Origin: Dipteris shenzhenensis
Taxonomy: Eukaryota > Polypodiophyta > Polypodiopsida > Gleicheniales
DNA: 64,000 nucleotides
Direction: 5' to 3' (one strand)
Assembly: GCA_047967505.1 (NCBI GenBank)
Contig: CM106538.1
Below the pieces are notes generated by a model. It was not told where the DNA came from. It saw only the letters and a list, made by a program, of their open reading frames with translations, and searched no databases. Shown in pieces: positions 9,641 through 20,030 of the stretch (its first letter is position 1; every line of letters starts with the position of its first letter). The translations under genes were made by a program, and so were the position numbers.

Positions 9641-11878
9641 ACCCTGACCTTAACTCTTGATTTGGACAATCCAAAGGGGCAACAATATAGTTGTGGGACA
9701 ACCAGAGGAGTAGCAATATAAACGTGGGATCATCAGATTGACACATAGTAGGTGGATATAGTGTCCTAAGTTTTATATGACATGGGTCAGTTGGTGGAGG
9801 GACCTGCTAGCTGTGGCCCAAGGCAAATGTCAGTAAGAGTGGGTGAGCTGCATTGGAAGGCAAAGCTCTCCAGTCTCCAGCCCTGAGCTGAGCACTCGAC
9901 TGAGGACACACTGTCTAGTGATTACCTGTGGTGGCATGAGATGTCTTGTGGCTAACTAGAGATTGGCCCTGGATGCCATACTTACTTCCAAACATGGGGG
10001 TGAACTTTGGATTGAGGTCCTATGGCATGGTTCTGTACCATGTCCAACAATTTACTCTGTAGTATAACTCATGTTGATGATGCAGCTCAACTTATGGTCA
10101 CAACAATTGGTACAGACCCACAAAGAGAAAATCATTGATTTACACACATAATATGACAGTGGACAAGAATCATTCACGGGATGGAGCTAAATCAAGATGT
10201 CCTTGCAATAGCATCATTGGAATATGCATTACGATTTGATTTTCCTCCAAGGCCCCAAAAATATATGTGTTTTTGAAGAGTTGTAATCAACAGTGTTGGC
10301 ATGCTGTGTTGTACAAATTGGAAGAGCAATCCAATAGAGTATCAAATTTACTTGAAGCTAGACGAATGCCACAAAATTTAATACCTGGGTTAATTGCCAC
10401 ATCCTGTAGATGCTCAAATGATCACTTATCTGAAGAAAAACGCTTGCACAGAAATGCATCCAGTAAGAATGACATTTCAGTTCATGCGAGGATTGGAGAC
10501 AAATTTTGTGTAATCTAGCGATTTTGAAGATTCCATGGTGGGGATCAGGGCATGCAAAATGGCACACAAGCTTGCAAGCATTTAGAAATGCTTGAACATG
10601 TCAAAGTGTGCAAAATTGGCAAGAGTGCTCAAACAGGTCAAATGAATTGAATAGCAACTGACGTTGGCCGCATTTGAATAGCAGCATACAAGTAAGTTGC
10701 TCCGGTAATAATTTATGTCTGCCATGTTGCGATTTTCAATCCAACTGGGTTAAGAGCGACTCTTGCGCAAGCTTCTCCAGCAAATCACCATCCCTTCCTC
10801 ATACGTGTCTAGAATTCCCCATTAGCTTGAGGGCATTGAACAAGCCCATCTCATCCTCATATGGGGGCTCACAATGGGAAAATGACCTCCAACAAAACTT
10901 GCCGAAGGCGCATGACTTCTTTGCTGAAAAGTAAACCCAAATTCTAGCCCAATTATACCACCAACTGTGGCAATGCCAATCTATGTCATAAACTCACTCG
11001 AATCTCTAAGATCTCTTGGTTCGTCTGGATCAAAGACGAGTAACAATCTTCCTCCATGAGACCGTACAACACAGAGACAAGCTGCTCAAGGCATAGAGCC
11101 AAAGTCCACTCAGAGAGTGATTACTAATTTTTTACGATCAGATAGCATGGACCAGCAGTCCCCAATGAGACGACGCAACCAAGACCCAAAGCAAGAGACA
11201 TTACAGACTCTCTAGCACATTGACACACAGATAAGGCTGAAGGACTCCCCTCCATGTTTGCTGGACCAAGGACATAGCTAAGGGGGGTGACAATGGCACT
11301 CGTCCGACAGGAAGCTATTGCAACAAGACTACAACGGACCATGCAGATTGATCACCATCAATGCTCTATCACGGGTTTTATCACTCCATGACACTGATCC
11401 CCCGCTGAGCCTCTGCTTGCTGATACCCTCCTATCCATTCTCAGTCGCCCAGTCGACCTGGTTCCTCAAACTACAATACAGAAGACCCCCACAGTGTAGC
11501 CACACTGCAAATCTATCTTTCTTTCCACAGCCTCATAGACCCTAACAAACAAACTTTCTTTCTTTCTTTCTTTCTTCCATGCACCTCATGCCTCCAATCA
11601 GAGAATCTAGGCTCATCCTCACCTCCCCCAGTGATGATTGTTGTGCCCTCAATCTCACTGATTGAGCAACTCCGTCTGTCCTTCACTATATGTTTGTCAC
11701 ATATATCAGACAACAACAAAGAAGCTTTCCCTACACTGATATCTCATCACATTTAAAGAACAAGAAAAGCTCTTGAGGGACATGCCTACCTTCGACACTC
11801 CAAGACAAACTCGTAAGCTCCATCTACGTTATGCACATACAAAATATCATTCATTTATAACAAATTGCAAACACGTAC
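9641..11878. other. Intronic sequence without recognisable genes
   Basis: Nothing coding is supported. The stretch contains one (TTTC)n run at 11545-11575 preceded by a short conserved module (see separate entry). It ends at the consensus GTACGT splice donor of the DUF632 exon (minus strand, 11873-11878). Confidence 0.5.
11526..11578 (+). repeat. Short retroposon-like tail ending in (TTTC)n, copy 1
   Basis: CACAGCCTCATAGACCC, then AAACAAACTTTC and a TTTC microsatellite. The same module order (CACAG.CTC.TAGACCC, AATAAACTTTC, microsatellite) recurs near 12160 and, with a CT repeat, near 12500. These could be 3' tails of a SINE-like family. Confidence 0.4.
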
Positions 11879-12057
11879 CTTCACTTCCTCATACAACTTC
11901 TTCTCCCATGCAAGGAGTTTGTCTAATGTGGAGGCATGGCTTTCATCATCATCATTGTGAGAACTAACATGTACATCCATGCTAGACAAAGGTGTCCTTG
12001 ATGAAGATTTGCCCCAAGCCAAAATATTGGACACTCTCTCGTGATGTTCCTTCATCC
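11879..12057 (-). CDS. DUF632-family protein, exon carrying the AWEKKLYEEVK motif
   Basis: Read from 12057 down. The exon follows an acceptor (TTGGCATAG at 12058-12066) and ends at a textbook donor, AAG|GTACGT. It encodes about 59 residues: ERVSNILAWGKSSSRTPLSS, an acidic HNDDDESHAS linker, then STLDKLLAWEKKLYEEVK. That last block is the most recognisable signature of DUF632 proteins (LD/ER.YAWEKKLY.EVK). The WGKSSSR element matches the W(N/S)(R/K)S.(R/S) patch before it. The exon begins with two bases of a split codon (phase 1 upstream intron) and ends in phase 0, compatible with the exon at 1-124. Earlier exons (DUF630 N-terminus) were not found; they may lie to the right, beyond the LTR nest, or outside the window. 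Confidence 0.78.
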
Positions 12058-12159
12058 CTATGCCAATCAAAATTAAGAATAGTTAAAATACTATGCAATC
12101 TCTCTTTGGCTCTCTCTCTCTCTCTGTCTCTCTCACACAGCTTGTTTGTATCAGGATTT

Positions 12160-12238
12160 TTCACAGTCTCCTAGACCCATCGGTCTTTCGAAGACTTTAA
12201 TAAACTTTCTTTCTTTCTTTCTTTCTCTCTCTCCCCCA
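12160..12238 (+). repeat. Retroposon-like tail ending in (TTTC)n, copy 2
   Basis: CACAGTCTCCTAGACCC followed by GGTCTTTCGAAGACTTTAAT and a TTTC/TC microsatellite. Shares its module order with 11526-11578 and 12500-12595. Confidence 0.45.
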
Positions 12239-12499
12239 GTAAAGGAATGTTGAACTCTCTAAAGTAGAGCATGCAAACAAAGCAAGGAAATGGGCAGTTT
12301 ACCAAGATGGACTAACATAAATTAGAGATTTCAAATCTAAACCCAAAGACTCTCAATCATAAACTGACGTAATGAAGGCTACTTTATGATAGGACTAGAT
12401 AATAGTTATGTGCTATAATAATCTCGAGCTGAGATGCAATGTGCACTCCTCAACTCTCTGTCACTCATAGTTGTAGTAGCTACTCTTAGTATGTACTTT

Positions 12500-12538
12500 A
12501 TCTCATAGGCCCGTGAGGCCTTCTGAAGACGTTAATAT

Positions 12539-12577
<39 letters not shown>

Positions 12578-12595
12578 TCTCTCTCCCTCTCGGAG
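12500..12595 (+). repeat. Retroposon-like tail ending in (CT)n, copy 3
   Basis: CTCATAGGCCCGTGAGGCC, then TTCTGAAGACGTTAATATAA, then about 50 bases of CT repeat. The AAGAC.TTAATA core matches copy 2. Confidence 0.45.
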
Positions 12596-12630
12596 CAGTC
12601 TTCACAGGGCCACTTTTCATGATGATCCAT

Positions 12631-13059
12631 GCAGCATAATGCATTGGTCTCGCCCTTTCCTCCTTACAATTATGCTTATCATAACTAGTGGCATATTGTA
12701 GAATGTGTTGGTCCAAACCCTTGTGCCAAAGCTAGGCCATTAAATTTTCACAATACTAGTCATGTAGTCTTTCTTCTGTATCTTTATTGTTACTGCATTC
12801 CACAGTGGAAACAATTCTATTACATTTCCAATCTCTTTGGGGGGGGGAGGGGGCACATTTGAAGAACTCCTCTAGAAAAGCAACAGCATAATACATTGGT
12901 CTAGCCCTTTCCTCGTACAATTACGCTTATCATAACTAAGTGACATATTGTAGAATGTGTTGGTCCAAACCATGTGCCAAAGCTAGGCCATTAAATTGCT
13001 CACAATACTAGTAATATAGTTTTTCTTCTATATCTTTCTTGGTACTACATTCCACAGTT
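12631..13059. repeat. Two-copy local duplication (about 178 bp, period about 252 bp)
   Basis: 12631-12808 and 12883-13059 are clearly homologous. Both run from GCATAAT(G/A)CATTGGTCT through TTGTAGAATGTGTTGGTCC and AAAGCTAGGCCATTAAAT to ATTCCACAGT, with roughly 10-15% differences. No coding signal. An old segmental duplication or two decayed copies of a short repeat. Confidence 0.8.
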
Positions 13060-14326
13060 CCAATCTCTTAAGCACCCTTACCCCATTATGAGATTTTCTC
13101 TCCATGCAAGAGCTTCTCTTTGGCCTCCCTAATTTTCATCTGTGGCCAAAGACTCTGCATGTTTGGTCACTCATGTCTTACCTTTTAAAACACATACCAA
13201 TATTTTCTACTATGGCGATCCCATTTGCAGCCGTAAACTCCTCCCCTTTGTTCCGCCATTCTCTCTTTGATAGATCCTTTCGATGAATGCTAGCATACCT
13301 TCCAAGTTCAATTTTCCTTTTTAGGAATTTCTTGCACTGAGTTTCCTTAAAATACCATGTTGCTTGTAATTGCACATATTGTAACACCTTATTTAATTTT
13401 CTATTTTCTCTTCTCTCTCATGTATTCATTCTCTCTTTTGTTGTTTTGCTTAATTGCATGGTTGGCTTGAAGCATTTGTCGGCTATTTCATTTTAATTAT
13501 GGCCAGTTAATTGCTCTTTTCCATGTAGCTAGCACCCCAATAATAGTCCGCAATTGCTTTCTCTTGGTCAAACATATTGTTAGAAGTTTCAGTGTATTCC
13601 ATTCTCAAGCAGGCCTAGTGGTTCTTTCACCAAGCTTTTGCCTCTCATGTACCCCATCTATTGAGATGGATAACGCTCTATAATCAGATTCTATCATCTT
13701 GCCCTTAATGTAGAAACCCTTTATTGCTCTAGTAGGCTGGAATTGATATTGGACCCTTTTGGGTTTTGCATGTGTACACATCAGCTAGCTGAACACACTT
13801 CTTCCATCATATATGTAGCACAAAGCATCCACACAAGGTAAACAAATGCCTGCGTGCAACATTGATAGCCCCCTCTTTGTTTAGATATTATGTGTCATGT
13901 TTTTCTATCCTCATTACTCTACCCACCTCTTCACTCCTCAATTTGTTCTTCCCTCAAATGATGATTGTTTGGACAAGGGTATGTCGTAGCATTATTTCCA
14001 TAGTTTGCATCAATGGGAGACTAAAGGGAGTCAAAGCAGCATGCTGCCGTGCATATTGAATTCCATACTTTGATCACGTCAGCCTCAAATTCCCTTTTAC
14101 TCCTTTCATTTGTGCTTATCCAATAGCATTGCCTTGCCTTCTTTGATGAAAGCTATTTCACCCTCTTCTTTGCTTTTCAAACTTTCCCTAGTTTGGTTGT
14201 CTTCGAAAAGTATTGACTCTCGGTAATCCCATGTTAATTACATAGGTTGTCATTTTGGGATGTGTTTGGGACTTTATCTTTCTACCTCCTCAAAGACTTT
14301 CTGCCACTGTAATTCGGATATATGTA

Positions 14327-14331
14327 TGGAT
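14327..14331. repeat. TSD TGGAT of the solo LTR, left copy
   Basis: Matches 21867-21871 exactly. Confidence 0.85.
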
Positions 14332-14861
14332 TGTTGGAAAGGTCACCTCCCCATCTGTAAGCCCCCATATGAGGAGGGCATGGGGAGGGAGACCTAGGGC
14401 ATGTGCCTAAAAGACTCATGGTGGAGAGGGGGCTGCCACATGGGCAGCACCTCTCAGGGAAAGGGCTGAAGGGGCTGTCACACATGGACAGCACAGCAGC
14501 CTGGCAGAGGCGCCTCAAGGACTGTGCATACGGGCTGGAACAGGCCCCTTACAGAGGCGCACAGGAGGGTGGACTGAGGTGACATGGCACAGCCAAGGCG
14601 CACACATGTGGGCAGTTCAGGGTGCTAGAAAGGGGCACAGCAGAGGAGGGTTTACCAGCAGCAGGGTCGCGGCCATCTTGGTTGAGCTGGTTGGGCTGGT
14701 TGGAGCCAGCCAACCAAGCCTTATATAGGCAGACAGAAGGGGCTGGGACCCTGCCTTGGAAGGAGGGCTAAAGCCCTTGGAGTGTGGACCAAGGGCCCTG
14801 GAAAAGAGGGCCCTAAAAGGGGCTGCCTACAGCAAGTATTCCCACAGACCAGGGTCGGCCC

Positions 14862-14866
14862 AAACA
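14862..14866. repeat. TSD AAACA of the gypsy element, left copy
   Basis: Matches 21341-21345. Confidence 0.85.
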
Positions 14867-14922
14867 TGTCATGACAAGCAATAATCCAAAAGAGGACTTC
14901 TGCTCATTCAAGCAGGAGGGAG
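14867..14922 (+). other. Chimeric 5' head of the gypsy element (LTR start fused to polypurine-tract region)
   Basis: The segment starts with the first 12 bases of the LTR (TGTCATGACAAG). It then continues with CAATAATCC and AGAGGACTTCTGCTCATTCA, ending AGCAGGAGGGAG. That is the sequence that normally precedes the 3' LTR (20767-20815). The switch point coincides with GACAAG, shared by both parents. It lies inside the target-site duplication, so it was present at integration. Confidence 0.8.
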
Positions 14923-15448
14923 TGTCATGACAAGAGAGATGATTATTTAGTTAATTAATAGTCATTAGAACCTTATTATTGTTAGGCACCAATTTGATGG
15001 TGCGGTTATATGTTTGTATTTATGATCGATCAAGCGGTGTAAATAGTACCGCCAAAACTATGTAACATTGGCCAATGATTAGTAAATAAAGATGTGCACA
15101 CACGTGTCTAGGTCCTAGGGGCAATAGGAAAGGGAAAGGGTGCATTAGAGTGCATTATATGGTAGGTGCATGGGTCATAGGATAAGGATAGGTGTAAATG
15201 GGAAGATGGAGCTTGAGTGATCTCAAGGGACATTAATGAAAGGGTATCACCCTTTCATTGGGAATCTCACGTAGCATTCTCTCTACCACATTGCATTCAT
15301 CCGTCATCTATCTCCCACCTTGCATGTAGGTCGAAAAAGAAACAAGTACTCTCACGAGGGCGCTCTTTCCCATTGGAGGGCCAATCGGCATTCAAATTCT
15401 GCATGCATTGCACACATTTGCATTTTCGAAAAGTGTGGATTTTTCACA
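14923..15448 (+). repeat. 5' LTR of the gypsy element
   Basis: 526 bp, TGTCATGACAAGAG to TTTTCACA. Aligns end to end with 20816-21340, with about eight differences including a one-base indel (TAAATAAAG versus TAATAAAG). Confidence 0.92.
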
Positions 15449-15450
15449 TT

Positions 15451-15462
15451 TGGTATCAGAGC
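15451..15462 (+). promoter_or_regulatory. Primer-binding site (initiator Met tRNA) of the gypsy element
   Basis: TGGTATCAGAGC begins 2 bases after the LTR end and is the complement of the plant initiator Met-tRNA 3' end. It primes minus-strand DNA synthesis. Confidence 0.9.
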
Positions 15463-15589
15463 GATGACGATCCACGAGCGGGACGAGAAGAGGGTGACAG
15501 TTGCGGATGATGGAAGTCGCAAGAAGAAGAAGAAGAAGAAGAATATATTATCGTCCTCTGAAGACCAAAACCGGCCTATGGGACCTGAG

Positions 15590-15850
15590 CAATACAATAT
15601 CACAAGTACATGAAAGCTCCTCCCGAAGATGGGAGGGTGGAAAGAGAAACCACCTTCTAGGATTCAGGTGGATTCCTATGCTTGAAGAGCTTATACACAA
15701 ATGTTCCTAAAGCTGAAGGTGACCCTTTATGCAGCAAATCAGCCAGTTTGTTATGTCCCTCAAGGAGGTGATTGAACTCTTCCCTAATGTGTGCATAGTG
15801 AGGGCATATCATTACCATGTGTTCTTCTGTTTCAAAACTGATCTCCGAGG
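15590..15850 (-). pseudogene. Zinc-ribbon RT-tail fragment inserted in the gypsy leader
   Basis: On the minus strand an open reading of about 55 residues contains ETEEHMVMICPHYAHIREEF, then LLEGHNKLADLLHKGSPSAL and KLFKHRNPPES. The E-E-H, CP.Y..IR.EF pattern is the C-terminal zinc-binding tail found after reverse transcriptases in several LINE-like elements. The same signature appears on the plus strand near 52460. It is antisense to the surrounding gypsy element, so it was probably captured or inserted. Confidence 0.5.
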
Positions 15851-16313
15851 TTCTGAGACGGGGGATTTTTCTGAAAATTTCTGGTCTTGAACGGTGAACG
15901 GGGTGTCCTCACGAGGTGAATTGCCCCCCCCCCCATCATGTGAATGTACCCTTAAAATCCTTAAACCGTGAGGAAAAGGGATCCCCCGTTCTCCCCAATG
16001 GAAAGTCGGATCCGAATAAGATTTTAAGGGGGGTGATCCACCCATCAAGTACCCCCTATAACGGTATCTAGAGCTCCAATCCACTCAAAACAAGTAGCCC
16101 AAAGGAAGCGTACCAGTTTACAGCAGAAATACAAGAAGAAAAGCTTGAAAGAGAAGGGAAAGGAGGTCATTTTAAGTGTCTTCTCAACACAAACGAAGCG
16201 GGAGTCGGATAAGTACCACCAACTTTACAACACTTGACTTTTGCTGTAAAATAAACCTTTTTTTTTTAAATTACAGCAAGACATTTTCTCTCTTGTATTA
16301 CTAAAAGGAAAGA

Positions 16314-17312
16314 ATGGAAGGGGAAGGGACATATAACAATGAACTTATTCCTTTTCCTCCATTACCCCAAGGAGAGAGAGAAAGAACACCTTCACCCCCT
16401 CTTGAAGAGGATGGATTAGGTGAGAGTTATACACATCTTGAGTATGATAACCCACAAATAGATTTACAGCAGTCTCTCCTTCAAGAACCTTTTGATAGGG
16501 AGTTCTCCTTTCGTAATGAAAGAAGAAATGAGACCAGCCAAGAACAAGGTGATGAGTTCACGCCTTCAACTCAAAACCTAGTACACATGAATTATAATCC
16601 AAGTGCAAGAGGAAGAGAGGAGACTCCTGTTGATAAGCTGATTTTCCAGCTTAGCAATATGATTGAGCAGTCCATTATGACAAAATTAGGGACTAAGAGG
16701 ACTTTAAACTTCGGGGATGAAGAGTTGAGTACCCCTTCTAAGAGGTCCAAATTCCAACCACGAGAGAGAATTGAGTTCCCCAAATATGATGGGGCAAGGG
16801 AGGCTGACAAAATCCTCAATTGGATTCGCCATTTTGAGCTATACTTTGCCCATCAAGACAAGACCGAGCAAGAGAAGCTTGCTCTACATTGCATCTGCAG
16901 AAGGATGCTCTAATGTGGTGGTCCTTGTCGCAAACAGGAAAAGAGCCTATTCATGAATGGGCTAAATTCGTGAAGCAACTGAAAGCCACTTTCATGCCAC
17001 CGAGGCATGAAGAGAACCTAACCTTTCGTTGGGAGAGGCTTAGACAGTTCGATAATGAGAGTAATGCAGATTTTACAGCCAGATTTTGGAAACTCTCTCT
17101 AGAGTTACCCAAAAAGAGTGAGGAAGATAGGAGAAAGAAGTATTTAGCAGCTTTAAGCCCAAAAGTAAGGTACGAGGTTGAAATGTTTAACCCGACCACG
17201 CTTAAGGACCTCACTAAGCTGGCTGAAATAGCCGAGAGGAAATTGAATCCTCGTAAACCCTTCAATAAGGAGGATGGGTCATCATCTAAGACCAACAATA
17301 TATCCACTTTTT
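16314..17312 (+). pseudogene. gypsy gag (capsid) remnant
   Basis: The gag reading starts at 16314 (MEGEGTYNNELIPFPPLPQG) and runs open to 16913 in one frame, then continues after a one-base shift near 16900 as DALMWWSLSQTGKEPIHEWA to 17312. The second part holds the retrotransposon gag core (WA.FVKQLKATFMPP, ENLTFRWERLRQFDN, SNADFTARFWKLSLELP), and the stretch after it has LAALSPKVRYEV. Gag forms the virus-like particle. The N-terminal 140 residues are acidic and Pro-rich, without recognisable motifs. A single frameshift separates the halves; the domain is otherwise complete. Confidence 0.8.
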
Positions 17313-17924
17313 AGGAAACTAAACCGGTTTAAGAATAATAAAGGGAAGGGTAATGCTCTTGTAAGGAATGTGAACAGCCAATCACGTCCTGGATGGGTGC
17401 CATTTCCTTCTATGACTGACGAAGAGAAGAGGAAGTTGATTAAGGAAGGAAAATGTTTCGGGAGTAAGAAACATAAGCCAGGGCACGTATGGCATAAGTG
17501 TCCCATTCTCTTGGCTAAGATTGCCAAGACGAATTCAGTAAAAGGGAAAGCCAAGGCATCCAAGCAGGAGGGTGAGGCTTCTACCTTGTCACCCTCGAAA
17601 TCTACTGTGACTATTGAGCCAATAGTGAATGCTGTCCATTCAGCCAATACCTTTGGGCCTCATGTTCTTTTTAAGGTGTATGGATTCGTGAATGGGCAGA
17701 GAATAGTGGTTCTCCTAGACGATGGATGTAATTATGACTTAGTAAGTGATAGATTGGCAAAATTACTCCATCTTAAACCAGAACCTATAAAAAGCATGTC
17801 GCTTTCAGGAGCTTTTAGGGAGCACAATGAAGAAGACACATCCATAGTACGGAATATTCCTTTTCGTATACAAAAATATAGAGATTGAAGGGATTTTCTA
17901 GTAGCCTCTTTACAAGACATTGAC
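17313..17924 (+). pseudogene. gypsy zinc-knuckle-like region and aspartic protease remnant
   Basis: After a second frameshift near 17312 the frame gives GKCFGSKKHKPGHVWHKCP (degenerate Cys/His knuckle, about 17450-17505). It then gives a retropepsin-like stretch, VVLLDDGCNYDLVSDRLAKL (about 17706-17765), where the usual D-S/T-G triad reads D-D-G. The frame stops at a TGA (17886-17888) and resumes in the same frame with [19 protein letters not shown], the C-terminal flap and linker of gypsy proteases. One nonsense codon therefore separates protease from RT. Confidence 0.7.
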
Positions 17925-19420
17925 ATGATTCTAGGTAAACCATGGCGGTATGATTTTAACCCTGCTATTCATCCTCATACTCATCATTGTTGCTTTGTAC
18001 ATAAGGATGAAAACATAAGGATCATAGGGGATCGGGACGTGTATAAAATTACATTGATGACTCCTACCCAAGCGAAAAGATTGGTAAAAAGAGGGGTAGA
18101 TTGTAATCTTGTGTATATTCGAAATTCACGAGATCTTCATATCTCAAAAGAAGATCGGAAGAGAAATGAGTTCCTTAGAGCTTATGAGGATCGATTTTCA
18201 AGAGATGACTCATTCGAATTGCCTATGGAGAGAGAAGATGATCATGCCATAGACTTAGAGCCAAGAGCTTCTCCTCCATGTAGAGCCCCATACAGGATGA
18301 ACAGGATAGAAATGATTCGACCAAACAGTTCTCCATTTGGAGCACCTGTATTATTGGTTAAGAAGAAGGATGAATCATATCGTATGTGTCTAGATTACCG
18401 TGCTTTGAATAAACTTACGATTAAGAACCGGTATCCGATTCCAAAAGTGGATGATTTATTGGATATGCTTAAAGGTGCTAAAGTTTTTAGCAAATTGGAT
18501 TTGAAATCTGGTTATCATCAACTTCGTATGAAAGCTGGGGATGAACATAAGACTACTTTTCGCACTCTCACTGGACATTATGAGTTTTTGGTCATGCCTT
18601 TTGGCCTAACTAATGCTCCAGCCACTTTTAGTAGGCTGATGAGAAGGGTTTTGCGACCCTACTTGGGAAAATTTATCATAGTCTTTTTTGACGACATTTT
18701 AGTTTTCAGCCAGAATGAGGAAGAGCATAAGGATCACCTTGCTAAGGTGATGGAGCTCCTAAGGAAGGATCGATTGTTCCTAAATACCAAGAAGAGTGAG
18801 TTCTTCAAGACAGAAATAGAGTATTTGGGACACATTGTGTCTGTTGAGGGAATTCGGGTTGACCCTAAAAAGGTCAAGGCCATAACTGAATGGCCAATAC
18901 CCAAAAACATACATGAGTTGCGATCCTTCCTAGGGATGTGTAGTTATTATCGCAGATTCATTAAGAATTTTCCACGTCTTGCTTCCCCACTAACAGATTT
19001 GTTGAAGAAGCATTCCTTGTATGAGTGGGGAGAGGTTCACCAAGTAGCTTTTGAGGAGCTTAAGAGAACATTGGTGACTGCACCAGTGTTAACACTTCCG
19101 GACATGGACGAAGAGTTCTTTGTTGTATGTACAGATGTGAGTGGTACCTCGATTGGGGCAGTGTTGATGCAAGGAGGGCATCCCATTGCTTTTGAGAGTA
19201 GAAAACTTCAAGGGGCTGAATTAAAATATATCACGTATGAGAAGGAGTTCATGCTCTAAAGTTATGGAAGCATTATTTATATGGTTCTCCTTTCAAGATT
19301 AAGACTGACCATCAAAGTATCAAGCACTTGTTTTCTCAACCCATTGTCTCTTCAAGGCAAATCAAATGGGCTGATATATTCAATCTTTTGGGCAACCAAA
19401 TATCGAATACAGTCAGGAAA
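17925..19420 (+). pseudogene. gypsy reverse transcriptase and RNase H remnant
   Basis: Open for 444 codons from 17925 to 19259. RT motifs in order: [35 protein letters not shown] (motif A), [15 protein letters not shown] (motif B), [11 protein letters not shown] (catalytic DD), [15 protein letters not shown]. These are followed by the connection domain ([17 protein letters not shown]) and RNase H ([20 protein letters not shown]). At 19256 a small deletion/frameshift breaks RNase H. Its remainder (KLWKHYLYGSPFKIKTDH, about 19260-19420) reads in another frame. The enzyme would copy element RNA to DNA; this copy cannot make a complete one. Confidence 0.88.
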
Positions 19421-19985
19421 GGAGAATTTAGTAGCTGATGCTTTGAGTAGACGGCCCCAGGTTAATCACGTTTATGTGATTAAGGAGAAATCATTAGGAG
19501 CAATGATTGAAGCTTATCCTTTAGATGAGGACTTCGCTCACATTTATGGGAAGATTCAACGTAATGAGGTCGGGGATTTAGAGGCTTATTCCATCGTGGA
19601 TGGATACTTATTTTTGGGACGTGCCATATGTGTACCCAAAACATTTCGGTATCGTCCATATTCTAGACATAGAGGCATTAGAGGGACTATTGACAATATT
19701 GAGAGATACTTCCATTGGCCTAAACTTCGCAAAGAAGTTTCGACCTTTGTTCAACAATGTGACATATGTCAACGCATTAAATCTGACACAAGTAAGACTG
19801 CTGGTCTTTTGCAGCCTTTGCCTATTCCCTCGGAAAGGTGGGAACACATTACAATGGATTTTGTGCCTTCCCCAAGGTTGGTCAGTTTGAGCAGATTTTC
19901 ACTGTTATAGATAGGCAATGTTTCAAAGTATCAAGGAGATGGACAAAGTGAGAATGCCAATCAAACCATTATTACTTTACTTCGA
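19421..19985 (+). pseudogene. gypsy integrase N-terminal part with core deletion
   Basis: Contains ENLVADALSRRPQVNHVY (end of RNase H), the HHCC zinc region (H...H near 19665-19705, CDICQRIKSDTSK near 19760-19800), then ITMDFVPSP carrying the first catalytic Asp of the D-D-E core. The sequence passes from FTVIDR directly to YQGDGQSENANQ (about 19905-19960). About 70-80 residues with the second catalytic Asp are missing, and frames shift at the joint. Confidence 0.8.
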
Positions 19986-20030
19986 GCTTATGTCCATGAC
20001 CAACCTAGAAGGTGGCCAAAGTTCTTACCC

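Larger units (their letters stand above)
12058..14326. other. Intron or intergenic sequence with microsatellites and a local duplication
   Basis: No coding region is supported. It holds (TTTC)n near 12205-12235, (CT)n at about 12540-12595, a G run at 12838-12851 and the 252-bp-period duplication listed below. If the DUF632 gene continues to the right this is intron. Confidence 0.45.

Noticed and set aside
15217-15510. 97-codon plus-strand frame repeated at 21109
   Set aside because: Both lie in the LTRs of the gypsy element and are identical by LTR duplication, not by coding.
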